46,263 nucleotides of DNA from Chara braunii (GCA_003427395.1 BFEA01000041.1:2680396-2726658), one strand, 5' to 3'; positions 31,541 to 41,855 are shown, counted from the first letter of the stretch. Notes: a model not told the origin generated them from the letters alone. Translations and numbers: made by a program.

Positions 31541-32221
31541 ATGGCGGGAGAAAGCGGCTTCGCCAAGATCCTGCTTTGGAGGAATTCGTGCCTGTTGAAG
31601 GTGTTGCTGCACGAAGTGTTGCAGGGGTCAATGCCCCCAGATCTCTGCGCCCTGCTGTTCCAAGGAAGGAACCTGTCAAGCTTTCTGCGTGACTTTCAAG
31701 CTTTTAGCCTTACGAAGATGTGGGACAAGAAGGCGATGTGGTACATGTTCCCCTTGTTCGTTTGTGAAGGACTAAGTGAGGAGGTGTATACCCTCATGCT
31801 GAAGTCGCAAACCTGGGATGAGCTGGAAGTTTCTCTGAGGTTGAGGTTCCCAGAGGATGAGGCGGAATGCAGGCTTGGTAAGAGCCCTGAGCAGCCAGCC
31901 GAGGCCGCGTCAACGCAAGGAGAGCTAAGCGGTATACAGAGGCAAGTTGAGATGCTGGAAGAGAGGTTGAAGCGGTTGGAAGAAGTCAGGCATGGCAAGA
32001 AAAGGACCTTCAAAGGAGCACCTAAAGGACCGGCTGAGCAGGGTAAGGCGGAGGTGAGGGACGATCATCAGGAGTTACTCCTCCACAAGAAGACCCCGAG
32101 GGGGCAAGTCTGTGCCCTGGAAAGAGATGAAGATGAGGGGGTCATTGAGATCAGGGAGGAGCAAGAATCTAGTACGGTCCTACCCGTTGTTGCGCCGGAG
32201 CCGAAGGGAGGGCCCCGTTGA
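31541..32221 (+). CDS. Gag capsid-like protein of the large LTR element
   Basis: 226 codons. Residues 47-105 (SFLRDFQAFSLTKMW ... WDELEVSLRLRF) have the helix-rich layout of retrotransposon Gag capsid domains, including the 'W..L...L..RF' end. Residues 129-151 form a short charged coiled coil (GIQRQVEMLEERLKRLEE), followed by a basic stretch (KKRTFKGAPKG). Capsid proteins assemble the particle in which the RNA is reverse transcribed. The inverted copy (40272-40940) lacks about 100 bp found here (about 32119-32220), which changes the C-terminus. The start is taken at the ATG at 31541. No protease follows. The family call is fairly sure, and the intactness of the frame is uncertain. Confidence 0.65.
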   Translation: MAGESGFAKILLWRNSCLLKVLLHEVLQGSMPPDLCALLFQGRNLSSFLRDFQAFSLTKMWDKKAMWYMFPLFVCEGLSEEVYTLMLKSQTWDELEVSLRLRFPEDEAECRLGKSPEQPAEAASTQGELSGIQRQVEMLEERLKRLEEVRHGKKRTFKGAPKGPAEQGKAEVRDDHQELLLHKKTPRGQVCALERDEDEGVIEIREEQESSTVLPVVAPEPKGGPR

Positions 32222-32594
32222 CAGAGAGGCACCCTCGACTGCGGGTCGGGAGAGGCGAAGGAGTGAGTGGTGGCCAGAGCACTGGACAAAGGCGGTATGC
32301 GATCATTGAGGAAAGACTAGTCGTACCCCTCAAAGAGGTAAAGAAAGGGGTGTGACGGGAGAAATAGGGGAGCCTTAACCTCCCAAGTTGATGAGGGTTC
32401 AACGAAAGGTGAGGAATCAGGCCCAAGGAGGTCATGGTAGTGAAAAGGGGCAGTGCTCACGACGGGTGGGGGCCACACCACAGGAGGTGGAAGGCAGAGT
32501 AGTACAAGAGAGTCCCCTGTCGATTGAGCATGCACTATACGGGCAGTGGTGACCATACGGTCAAGTAGAGCCAAGGCCTACGTATAATTCATAT

Positions 32595-33056
32595 GTGTCG
32601 TGGGTACAAGGCAGTTGGCTGGGCCCACAAATGGATATGATGCCACCCAGGCCCCCTGCAGTCCAGTTCCAGCCAGCTCTGTGTGTGGGACCATTGCAGT
32701 CGCCGATGCCACAAGGAGCACAAGGCCCAGTAGCCAGTGGAAGGGGTCAAAAGCGAAAGGCTGAAAAGGTTCGTAGGGATGAGGGGCACGAAAAAGGGAG
32801 ATGCGGTGGCGGCAAAGGTGGCTCCAGTGGGAAGAAAGCGGATTGGGGAAAGGACGTTTGCAGACATTGTGCCAAGGAAGGGCACATAATAAAGTTTTGT
32901 CGAGAGCAAAGGGCCGATGAGGCAAGTGGTCTAATAAGGACTGACATCGAGGGACATATTTTCGACAGGACGGGGGAGTACATCGACCCAACCATCCCAG
33001 GGGAAACACAGAAGGAGGCTTTGCGGCGAGACGGGGCATCGAGCACTGCCTCATGA
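32595..33056 (+). CDS. Gag nucleocapsid-like part with CCHC knuckle
   Basis: 153 codons in a different frame from the capsid section. A Pro/Met-rich N-terminus and a basic Gly/Lys-rich stretch (residues 48-86) lead into CRHCAKEGHIIKFC (C89, C92, H97, C102), a CX2CX4HX4C zinc knuckle that binds RNA. The tail (IEGHIFDRTGEYIDP) is of a kind that follows the knuckle in other algal Gag proteins I recall. A frameshift or splice between 32221 and 32595 would be needed to join it to the capsid. Codons after the knuckle end at a TGA without reaching a protease. Confidence 0.65.
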   Translation: MSWVQGSWLGPQMDMMPPRPPAVQFQPALCVGPLQSPMPQGAQGPVASGRGQKRKAEKVRRDEGHEKGRCGGGKGGSSGKKADWGKDVCRHCAKEGHIIKFCREQRADEASGLIRTDIEGHIFDRTGEYIDPTIPGETQKEALRRDGASSTAS

Positions 33057-35489
33057 ATACAGTCGGGAAGAGGAAGCATTTGTGTGAGAAGGGCCTGGAG
33101 GCTTGAGCGGACTATAGAAATAAGTAGGAATCCCCAATTATATAGCTGAGGCACAGCGTACAGAGCGAGGGGATTTTCGTAATAGTGGTCTGGTAAGGTG
33201 GCGTGAGTTGTAAACAGGAGGGGCCCCAAATAGAGCAACTGTATAGGTGGGGAAGGTTAGATCTGCCGCGCATCACGTTACTGGGGTGTCGTAAGTAGAT
33301 GAAGCCAGGAGTGACCCTGAGGTCATGGTTATGAAGTAGGGGTTTGTTCCATTAGGCCTATTGATCAAGAGAAGAAGATATGGGACCTGCGTCGTGTCCA
33401 AGCCTGAATGGTTGTATAGGCGTGAGTGGTAGGAGAGGTTTGGGAAGAAACCTTAGCGTGGGGGGAAATAGGCTATCTAACCTAGGGAGGCGGTTGCGGG
33501 ACTGGTGTATGGGCGACTTCTAGCCTTACTTTTCCTTGGGTATCTGGATATGTCCTGGATTACTTGGGTTCCTCGGATTGAGGGGTATGGCTACGTCATG
33601 ATCAAGCTGTTTTAGCTACAGCTTGATCAGGGGGACCGCATTTGTTCTTGTGTGATACCGGTGACGATTTGAATTGAGATTGTTCAACTCCGAGTGTATA
33701 TATGTAATTCAAGAGCATTTGGCACGCGTAGGTGTTTGGGTATTGTACCCTTGTGGATATATTGAGTTGGGGCTTTATCTGAGATTATCCTTTGTATATG
33801 ACGATCACAATCTCACATGTGTGGGTTTATCCTGATGTTTGATGGTTTTGTGCGAAGAATGTGTGGGATACATCTCATGTGTATTGGATTGTGTGAATTT
33901 CATGAGAATAAACGGATGTGGACTGTCTACTCTTCGGTATACTCGTGCAGCCTGCCTACAAGCAGGACAGGGCCGAGTATAAGGAGAGGGAGCGCAATCT
34001 GTCATTGTGAAAGCATGATAATCCTAAGGGATTTTGCGAGTCCTTGAGACTCGAGTACTTACCATGCCTGATGTTTTATGGTTAAGTTGCGAAAAGGGCC
34101 CGTAAGCAGGCCCCTTAGTCGAGTTGGTTTGTGGTTGAGTTGTAGAGAGGACCCACAAGTAGGCCTCTCAGGTTGAGTTGTTTTGTGGTTGAGACCCCTC
34201 CAGATTAAGGAAGGGGGGAAGTGGTGTTTATTGGAAGACTCATCTTCGAAAGGGAAGGTGTTTAAAAAGGGTCGTGTGATAGCTCATCCTAGAAAGAGAG
34301 GGATGGCTGAGAGACCTATTAAGAGAAACCTCCTCTGTGCGAAAGGGTGGCCAACAAATTTAAAGGCGTGGTAAGCAGTGTTTGAGTTGATAAAGCCTGA
34401 CGGGAGGAACCAGAATTACAGACTGGATCATTGGTGGAACTGAGAAGGTCGCAAGTCAGTGCATTAAGATGCCATGGGATGTGTGGGCTGCTCTCTCTGA
34501 TCAAGTCAGAAGGCCACGGTCTTGTGTATGAGCCTGGCGGTGAATTTGTTTGTGATTGTGAAAAGGAGCCATGCTTCCTATGTTGTCCCATAGGGAACTG
34601 GTAAACGCCTTTAAAGTGAGACAGATCCCTGCGTAGTCCCGCAGTGGGCCTGTGGTCTGTTTTGCGACCCACTGTTCAGACACTTGTGCTAATCCCAAGG
34701 CATGTTGAGGAATACCAAGCTAAACGGTAAAGGTTAGCACCTCTAGGGCGCAACCCCTATTGGATGACTGCAAGCCAACACAATCTGGTTGCGGGCCTAC
34801 GTCTACCGACGGGGTAAGAGTTTAAGGGGTTATGCACGCCCCAGGGAAATTACTCCGGTGGGATGGTGGGGGATATGAGTCGTTTAATCGTCCTGATTGA
34901 ATGCTTATGAGGAGGATACCTATCGTTGCATAACCAGCAAAGGAACTACCGTTAAGATAACAATGCGGTAGGCCGTAGATCTGGCTTGATCAACCAGACT
35001 ATGGTGGGCAAGGATGGAGACCTAGCATTTCTGTACTAGACTGCAGAAAGAGTTAAGAGGTGATTTAAATATATATATACGTATACGATTGATTGTGACG
35101 ATTTTCGGGAGGGGGGCAAGAGTGCCTCATGAGGTCTCATTTAAGGCCCGCGTCCCTGGGCATGACTCTGCTTACAAGATAGAGTCTAGCCGGGACACTC
35201 AACGAGAGGCCGGCATTTGTCTAGGACAAAGGAGAGAGGACGGTTTGGGGTGACCCTTGGCAACTTATGCTGTAGTATCGATGCGTAATACACCGACGTC
35301 CTACTGTCAGGACGACTGGAGACTCAGGTTAACACCCTGACGGCATACAGTTGCGTGGGCACAGATTGTTGGAGGCCTCGAACCTGAGTCCGTCGGCTGA
35401 TCGGATTGGTTCGTTTCTCGTCAACATTTGGAATGTGGATGAGTTCATAGCTTTATGATTTGGCGAAGCAACGGTATGGTCTGGTAAGC
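33057..35489 (+). other. Non-coding 3' interior of the gag-only element
   Basis: 2.4 kb without any protease, RT, RNase H or integrase motif in any frame. It contains a perfect 11-bp hairpin (TGATCAAGCTG/CAGCTTGATCA, 33599-33629) and a tandem pair of small hairpins at about 34094-34172. No classical polypurine tract precedes the 3' LTR at 35490. Confidence 0.6.
34094..34172 (+). repeat. Pair of variable-stem hairpins
   Basis: Two adjacent units of about 58 bp. The first folds AAGGGCC-CGTAAGCA-GGCCCCTT and the second AGAGGACC-CACAAGTA-GGCCTCTC. The loops keep an AAG(C/T)AGG core and the arms differ with pairing preserved. Both are followed by GTTGAGTTGT-type spacers. Confidence 0.6.
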
Positions 35490-35943
35490 TGTTGGCGCGA
35501 ATACCCTTACAAGGGTATCCGCCCTGGTTTTCGCAAGTGACAGAGAATAAGTTGAGTTGGAATTTTTGAGTAGACTGTGTGAGTCGTAGCAGTCTATTGG
35601 CTAAAAGATTTACTAGAATGTCTAGCAGTAGAGAGTGCGTAGGCGCGCAGGTTTAAGGCGCGCGTGATTCTTTTCTGTTGTTGATCATTGGTCGTTTGTT
35701 TAATGGTATTATTAATATTTATTTATATTTGATTAAGCAGGAATTAGGGGATATGTTCTTTCGATAAATATGTTTAACCGAGTCGAACGTGCGCGAGGAG
35801 AACGACCCCGACGACAGCGCGACTTTGTGCGGTGAGCGGGGTGTCGTAGGGTGGCGCACAGGGCAATTATGGCACGGTAAGCGAGCCGGCGCGGGCCCTG
35901 GGAGCTGCGCAGCCGGCTTATTGGCCCAAAAGCGCCGCGCCGC
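35490..35943 (+). repeat. 3' LTR, piece 1
   Basis: Collinear with 25792-26260 (offset 9698, about 95% similar by eye), with a roughly 15-bp deletion near 35815. The match stops at GCGCCGCGCCGC. It follows CTGGTAAGC, which is also found before TGTCGGCG at 40171. Confidence 0.85.
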
Positions 35944-36305
35944 ACTGCCTTGTATAGTACTCTGTGGGCGCTGGTCTCAGGCTTGGGCTCAGCCCTATAG
36001 GTTACGACGTTGGTCTCGTGACACGAGGGTACGAGATTCAAGGTCGGCCGGCGATGGCGCAGGAACGGTGAAAAGCTGAGGGGTTGAGGGTCCTGCGGGA
36101 CTATCCCCCTTAGCTTTCGTAGGGGGGATTTGATCGCTGGCCCGTCCTGCAGGACCTTAGGAGGGCAGGTAGGTCCCGCGCCCTGTTTCGTTAGTCCCCC
36201 CGTTCTTGTCTGGGCCCTGCGACAACCTATTGGTTGTTTCCCCTTTTACTGTCCCCTAAGCGTCGGGGGCCGACGCTGGCTTGCTTTGAGGATGTTTGTC
36301 TGGGC

Positions 36306-36553
36306 CGTTGGCCGCTATAGTCCGTGCACCCTTGCGCTGCTGAAATACAGACCCATGCTCGGGCCCAGAGGATGGCCTTTGAGGACTAAGACCGAACATG
36401 TGGGGGTGTGGGGGGTTGCCCAGGCCGTAAAGGGCCGTGGGGCGCCATTGTAAATGAGTCCTTTGGGACATCCGCAAGAATCGGATTGATACGGGAGAGA
36501 TCCGCCAGACCACTGCGTAAGGATGATGTGTGTGAATCCGGGGATGAACCCGG
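36306..36553 (+). mobile_element. Composite tRNA/U6 SINE, second locus
   Basis: The head (TTGGCCGCTATAGTCCGTGC ... GAAATACAGACC ... GCTCGG) aligns in order with the minus-strand locus at 22.07-21.97 kb. The shared spacer contains GGCCGTAA and GGCCG. The body, from 36458, is U6-like: GTCCTTTGGGACATCCG, then TTGATACGGGAGAGAT and CTGCGTAAGGATGA. The head is more eroded here than at the first locus. Confidence 0.7.
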
Positions 36554-36726
36554 ACGTGATGCGGGGTAGGTGCGTGCAAAGAAAGGGGGTAAGTGGCCTT
36601 TGGAGGCACCACGGGGCGCCTACCGTGGCCGAGTCCTTCGAGACATCCGCTAAAATTGGAACGATATAAAGAAGATTTGCACGGCCCGCGCGCAAGGACG
36701 ATACGTATAAATCGAGGAGGGGCCAG
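36554..36726 (+). mobile_element. Tandem U6-like unit
   Basis: A second U6-like body starts at 36633 and matches plant U6 more closely: CTTCGAGACATCCGCTAAAA, TTGGAACGATA, AAGAAGATTTGCA, GCGCGCAAGGACGATAC and AAATCGAG. Upstream TGGCCTTTG and CGGGGCGCC repeat spacer blocks of the preceding unit, so the unit was duplicated with part of its spacer. No plant U6 promoter (USE and TATA) precedes it, so it is not called a functional gene. Confidence 0.75.
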
Positions 36727-38376
36727 TCCGCGGAGTGTTTTTTTCCCGACACTCGGTTGACCGGCGGGCCACGTAGCATTGAAAGCTCAGGTTGACGTCC
36801 ACCTAGGCTAAAGAACGGGGACGACGGGCGACGGGCTGGTGAGTAGTGACAGACAGCGGGGCGGCAGGGCGGTGTCGCGGGGTGCGGAGGTGAAGGCGGA
36901 CTGACCGGGGAGAACGAGTGAAGCAGTGGGGAGGAGAAGCCGACTGAACCCAGCCGGATTAATGCGCCGGGTGCATGCTGGGCGCAGTCGGGGAGTGGAA
37001 GGAGAACGGAGGCGCAGTGTCGGTACTGCGCTAGCAGTAGGGGCGGGGCCAGCGCTTGACGGGTGATAGACGATGGGCGGTGGCACGGTAAGACGACGAG
37101 GGAAGGCAAGGCGGAGAGTGAGACGGGCAGCGGTGTGCAGTAGCGGGCAGACCAGCGAGTGTAAAAGAAAAAGAAAAAAAAAAAGGAGTGTAAAAGAAAA
37201 AGAAAAAGGAGTGTAAGAGAAAAAGAAGAAAAAAAACGAGGGAGCGGTCTGCCTCCCTCGTTCGTCGACGGTCCTACGCAAGAGAGGAGGTGATCTTGGG
37301 GGTTTCACCCCGAACGAATCACGTGGTAGTGTTAGTTTTAGTGTTAGATTAGCAGATTTAGAGTTAGTAGGGAAACGAGCTGCGCGGAGGCTATGGCGGA
37401 GCAGCGGAGGGAGAAGAACAGAGAGCAATATCTCGCTCGATCCCTTACAGAATCAAGCGCGGAAAGGATCGAAATTGGGGTTTTGGAGGGCTGCGAGTAG
37501 GATTATGATGTTAGATTGAGTAGAAAATTAGTAGGATAAGAGTTAGTATAGAAAGGGGGTGCGCTAGGATATGGAGGAGGGGAGAAGGTGAAGACGAAAC
37601 CGGAGTTCTCGCTCGTTGCTCAACGGATTCGGCCAAGGTGAGATGGTATATGGGGGTTTTGGCACACTGTGGGTTGATTGGCCGCGACAAATTCTGAGTT
37701 TGGGCCTTGGTTTGGCCGGCACAGGCGGTAGGAGCTGCAGGAAGACATCAAGAAGGAGTTTTTCAAATAGCGATGTATCTTCCCGCGTTCTAGTGAAAGA
37801 TTCATCCGGGTTTGATCATGCTGCAGCGGGAGGCTAATATCGGGGTTGGAGACTTACCTGTAGGTCAAGTGTGTGGGGGGGAAGGTAGGGGGGGGGACTA
37901 CGACGTACCTGGCGGTTTATCTGGGGAGGCTTCGTCCCCCTTTCAAATACGTATTGTTGAGGGGTGACACGACGTTATCCGGCGCTATAGCCATCAGCTT
38001 GGTCGTGGTTGAGATCCTTGTCGCCCGACTGGAGGTCACAGTTATGCGTCGAGGTTGAGAAACCGTCGTGGTCGCCAGTTGCCATCATCTAAGGGGCTTT
38101 GTCCTCAGGCCAGATTGAGGCGCAGACAACGGGGACCATAGTGAAGCAGGTGCGCATGCGAGAGAGAGAGAGAGATCACCTACGTGGGCGGGGTCGGTGA
38201 GACCGGCGGGGAGCGGGTGCTGGCAGGGCACACAAAAGGAAAGGAGTTACTTACTTGAGGGGAGTGAGATCGAGAGGCTGCCCTTCCCCTGAGGAAGGGG
38301 TCGCTCGGTCTGGAGTATATGTATTGCCCGTAGGTGATGTCGTCGAGGTGACTTCCTGGGTCAGTGGGCGGTGGGA
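36727..38376. other. Unassigned part of the 4-kb block
   Basis: GC-rich sequence with an A-rich tandem stretch (37154-37240, GAGTGTAAAAGAAAAAG units). Two diverged direct repeats (about 37335-37440 and 37505-37620) share TTAGATT ... GTTAGTA ... CTCGCTCG. No gene is recognised. Confidence 0.45.
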
Positions 38377-38450
38377 GACGACAGCCTAGCTCAGTTGCTG
38401 AGGCACTCAGATGGGATTTGGGAAGTCCTAGGCTCAATCCCCGGTGGCCT
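38377..38450 (+). repeat. tRNA-like sequence, SINE head candidate
   Basis: CCTAGCTCAGTTGCTGAGGC resembles a D-arm with A box, and GGCTCAATCCCCGG a T-arm with B box, about 40 nt apart. The stems are too poor for a functional tRNA. Position and boxes resemble the head of the composite SINEs, but no U6 part follows. Confidence 0.45.
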
Positions 38451-39152
38451 CGTGTACGCTGATGAGGATGGCACCCACCGTGGGTGTGGGGAGATGTCGT
38501 TGGGGCATTGAACGGAATTGCTGGTTATCCTCGGTTCACTATGGGCAACTGCCACTGGGCGCGCTGACTGTTACGGCGGACTGTTGCTAAGGACTGCAGC
38601 AGCCAGAGGGAGTGTGGTCGTTGGAGGTGGGGCATAGCCTGTTAATTTTGATAGGACTGTTGTTGCGGAGGACTAGGTGGCGCAGTAAGACAAGGCAGCA
38701 CTTACCACTGAAAGATGGGAATTGGGCTTCTTGATCCTAGCCCGAGTCTGAAACTGTAAGCCAATTGGACCGCGCTACTGCTGTGCTGTGGGGCTATAGA
38801 AAAAAAAATCGTCTTGAGCTCTGGTTTGTGTATTTCAGGTGACGAGGTTGCGGAATGGTTGAGTGCTCGAAGGGGTAGAGCCGTTACAGCAAAGTGGGAG
38901 GTCATCGGGGAGCTAACCACGATAACTTGACTTCAGAAATCGACCAAGCTGCTACTTGTCGGCCATCGAAGAGTACGGATGCCGCATTTAGAGACTGTTA
39001 CAGGCTGCTGAGCGGCCGCGATTGGGCTGAGTAGAGGGGCTGAGACTTAGAGAAGTGATGGCGACGAGGGTTATTTCTGCGAATTGGAAGATCGTCCGGA
39101 GAGTCGGCCTCAGCGGTTTGACTTTGGTTTGACCAAGCGCCTTCGATTTGGC
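38451..39152. other. Unassigned, no gene seen
   Basis: No recognisable reading frame, RNA or repeat. Confidence 0.4.
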
Positions 39153-39415
39153 TGCCTTTGCGGGGCCCTCAGGCACGTCAAGGAATCAAGGCCCTCTCCT
39201 GCGAGTCTGAGTGCACCTCTCTTGTATCTGAGAGACTAAATGCTTCTACCTTCTGCCCTTCTTCGTCTAAGTCTAGTCCTTTGGCTTTGAGAGGAAGGCG
39301 GCAGGCGGGCGTGTGGCGCGTGACCAGCGCCAAGGCCTTTATGGAAGGTTGCCCCATCGATTGCGGGAGCTCTGTCGGGACTCAGGCGGAGTCCTGGAGG
39401 CAGGGAACTGAGTGG
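39153..39415. repeat. Dispersed repeat shared with 14.8-15.1 kb
   Basis: Second copy of the element described at 14824-15060, in the same orientation, with the ending CGATTGCGGGAGCTCTG and CCTGGAGGCAG conserved. Confidence 0.6.
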
Positions 39416-39742
39416 TAAGCCTTTGACTCCCTCTATAAACCCAACTATAACCCCTACATGTACATCAATCTATGTTTGACTAAGTGGATTGTGTGGATCC
39501 TGTACTCGGCTCTGAGTTTGACTTTCAGGACATAAGTCAAACTGAAGCAAAAGAATGTATGTGCAAACTCAGTTTCAGTTGTTGATTGTCTGAAAGCAGA
39601 CTGTGAATGAAGTGGGTTGCATCTGGGGGAAGGTTGGGAGGAAGGCAGTATTGTGTGCGAACTTAGTGGGTCGTTGAGGCTGGGAGGTCCCCTTAAGTTT
39701 GGGGAAGCCCAGCGCTTTGTTTATTCGTGGTTTGCATGAAGC

Positions 39743-40100
39743 CTTAGGCCGCTCTATAAGCTTAGGTAGCCTGAAGCTCTGGAGGCCGGGATGTCACCAT
39801 AAGTTTGGGGAGACCTGGTGCTGTGAATTGCATGGAGGGTCAGGACGCTCTATAAATTTAGGTGTCCTGGCCGCTCTGACTTATGAGGGTTTGACTGTGA
39901 GTGACTTTCAGGGACCCAAGGCGCTCTATAAGTTTAGGTACCTTGGGTTGCCTCGTTTTATTTGGGATTCTCTCAGTTTCTTTGGTTCTGAACAAGGAGG
40001 TCTGAACCGCTCTATAAGTTTAGGTGGTTCAACNCNTCTCCTGTTTTGTTCTGAGGGAATAATCCTGGCAGAGGACAGACCGCTCTATAAGTTTAGGTAG
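39743..40100 (+). repeat. Second hairpin array
   Basis: Same loop as in the 5' LTR. Stems: CTTAGGC/GCCTGAAG (39743, 39769); GGTCAGGAC/GTCCTGGCC (39838, 39864, one G-U pair); CCCAAGG/CCTTGGG (39915, 39941); TGAACC/GGTTCA (40003, 40026); and a decayed one at about 40075-40105. The first three stems have no counterpart in the 5' LTR. The last two correspond to 26312 and 26386. Confidence 0.85.
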
Positions 40101-40156
40101 CCTATCCCACTGCCTCGCACAGATTGGATCAGAGAGAAACGAACCTGGCAAAGGGT
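39951..40156 (+). repeat. 3' LTR, piece 2
   Basis: Collinear with 26260-26465 (offset 13691). It ends inside AGGGT, and the sequence then switches to GCGGTCTGGTAAGC-TGTCGGCG, which resembles the junction of interior and 3' LTR at 35477-35497. Ns at 40034 and 40036. Confidence 0.85.
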
Positions 40157-40271
40157 GCGGTCTGGTAAGCTGTCGGCGCTGAACCCTCGTCAACTTGGGA
40201 GGTTCAGGCTCCCCTTTTTCTCCCGTCACACCCCTTTCTTTACCTCCTTCAGGGGTACGACTAGTCTCTCC

Positions 40272-40940
40272 TCAATGATCGCATATCGCCTTTGTCCAGT
40301 GCTCTGGCCACCACTCACTCCTTCGCCTCTCCCGACCCACAGCCGAGGGTGCCTCTCTGTCCAGGGCGCAGACTTGCCCCCTCGGGGTCTTCTTGTGGAG
40401 GAGTAACTCCTTATGATCTTCCCTCACCTCCGCCTTACCCTGCTCAGCCGGTCCTTTAGGTGCTCCTTTGAAGGTCCTTTTCTTGCCATGCCTGACTTCT
40501 TCCAACCGCGTCAACCTCTCTTCCAGCATCCCAACTTTCCTCTGTATACCGCTTAGCTCTCCTTGCGTTGACGCGGCCTCGGCTGGCTGCTCAGGGCTCT
40601 TACCAAGCCTGCATTCCGCCTCATCCCCTGGGAACCTCAACCTCAGAGAAACTTCCAGCTCATCCCAGGTTTGCGACTTCAGCATGAGGGTATACACCTC
40701 CTCACTTAGTCCTTCACAAACGAACAAGGGGAACATGTACCACATCGCCTTCTTGTCCCACATCTTCGTAAGGCTAAAAGCTTGAAAGTCATGCAGAAAG
40801 CTTGACAGGTTCCTTCCTTGGAACAGCAGGGCGCGGAGATCTAGGGGCATTGACGCCTGCAACACTTCGTGCAGCAACACCTTCAACAGGCACAAATTCC
40901 TCCAAAGCAGGATCTTGGCGAAGCCGCTTTCTCCCGCCAT
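40272..40940 (-). CDS. Gag capsid-like protein, inverted copy
   Basis: 222 codons, near-identical to 31541-32221 through the capsid and coiled-coil sections. Differences include SMPLDLRALL and RKVGMLEERLTR. About 100 bp are missing after GQVCAL, so it ends in a different C-terminal sequence (SEWWPEHWTKAICDH). In the other copy that sequence is read in another frame. Conservation of the open frame despite substitutions suggests it was coding when the copies diverged. It is cut off from its nucleocapsid part, because the inverted segment ends at 40180. Confidence 0.6.
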   Translation of the reverse strand: MAGESGFAKILLWRNLCLLKVLLHEVLQASMPLDLRALLFQGRNLSSFLHDFQAFSLTKMWDKKAMWYMFPLFVCEGLSEEVYTLMLKSQTWDELEVSLRLRFPGDEAECRLGKSPEQPAEAASTQGELSGIQRKVGMLEERLTRLEEVRHGKKRTFKGAPKGPAEQGKAEVREDHKELLLHKKTPRGQVCALDREAPSAVGRERRRSEWWPEHWTKAICDH

Positions 40941-41218
40941 GACGCTGACAGCAGCCTGATACGCACAGCGGGCAATAGACCATCAAACAATGATTTAAGT
41001 AAGTTCAGGCAGACAAGGGCAGACTACTAACACTTAAATCCCGTTGTCTACTCCTTTACTCATGCAATCAGACCTCAACCCCTAGTTACCCTGACGCTTA
41101 CCTTCATAACTACGATAACGAGCAAAGAGACGACTCCGGTCGAGTCCANAGAACGTCTTTAGTAAAAAAAAGGACNGCATCCCCTATCGACCCACTACCG
41201 CTCGAATCTCTTTCCAGT

Positions 41219-41855
41219 CTACATTTTCCTCATTCGGATCATGAGACGAGGAGTATACGTCCAGTGTATTGGCCGTGTTCCTAGCCACTTACTTGAGGGT
41301 AAGAATCTCCGGTCTAGATATAGACCATACATCTGTTCACACGTGTATCGCCCATACTCCCAATCTCGCGCCCTCAGAGCAGCTTCCGCTGCCGCCTCTA
41401 TCTTCGCCTTCCCACCAAAACTCTTCTCTATCAGAAACTCAGGCAGGATTACTCGCAGCAGAGCAGATGGAAGCCGGAACTCTCCAGCGCGCTTGACCCT
41501 TACGCGGGTTAGCACTCGCTCTTCCCCATCACGGGACACTTCCTTCGCCGACTTTGCTGCTGCTGCCTCGACCGCCCTCAGAGGCTTAGCAGCAGGCTTC
41601 CATGCCCAAGCGCCAACTCTATCCCAGCTCGATCCAGAATGAGGGCGAGGCGTACAACGTCACCCTTACAATCGCACACTCCTGCTCGTCATCAAACCCA
41701 GACTCGATCCAGGCAAAGATGTCCGTGCCCATCAACATTCCCCACCATGAAGAGTGGTACTCTCCTGCTCTGATCCGCGTGGGTAAAGACATCTCGAGCC
41801 CTCCCTCTCTCTCAACTGGCCCGAGCATACGCGGGTCTTCCGGTGCATAAGGCAT
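41219..41855 (-). pseudogene. Unrecognised gag-proximal protein, inverted copy
   Basis: Counterpart of 30625-31262, again in two frames (41619-41855 and 41219-41539). The frame break therefore exists in both copies, which favours an ancestral break or an intron over a sequencing error. Ns at 41150 and 41176 lie just downstream. Confidence 0.45.

Larger units (their letters stand above)
35944..39950. other. 4.0-kb block inside the 3' LTR
   Basis: Absent from the 5' LTR, where GCCGCGCCGC joins directly to CTCGTTTT. It is bounded by no target duplication beyond a shared GC. It contains a tRNA/U6 composite SINE, A-rich tandem stretches, a tRNA-like sequence, the dispersed repeat of 14.8 kb, and near its end three hairpins of the LTR family (39743-39947). 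It is therefore either an insertion or original LTR sequence deleted from the 5' LTR. No gene is recognised. Confidence 0.6.

Noticed and set aside
35985-36060. tRNA-like sequence after the first 3' LTR piece
   Set aside because: GGTCTCGTGACACGAGGGTA suggests an anticodon arm, but the other stems do not form and the boxes are poor.
36633-36726. Functional U6 gene
   Set aside because: Several changes in otherwise invariant U6 positions, no upstream USE/TATA pair, and no terminal T run.
36315-37428. Long minus-strand Pro/Ser/Leu-rich frames
   Set aside because: They overlap the U6-like units and A-rich tandem repeats, and contain no recognisable domain.
26312-40100. CRISPR-like array
   Set aside because: The loop repeats are short, irregularly spaced and flanked by complementary arms, with no uniform spacers, and the context is eukaryotic.
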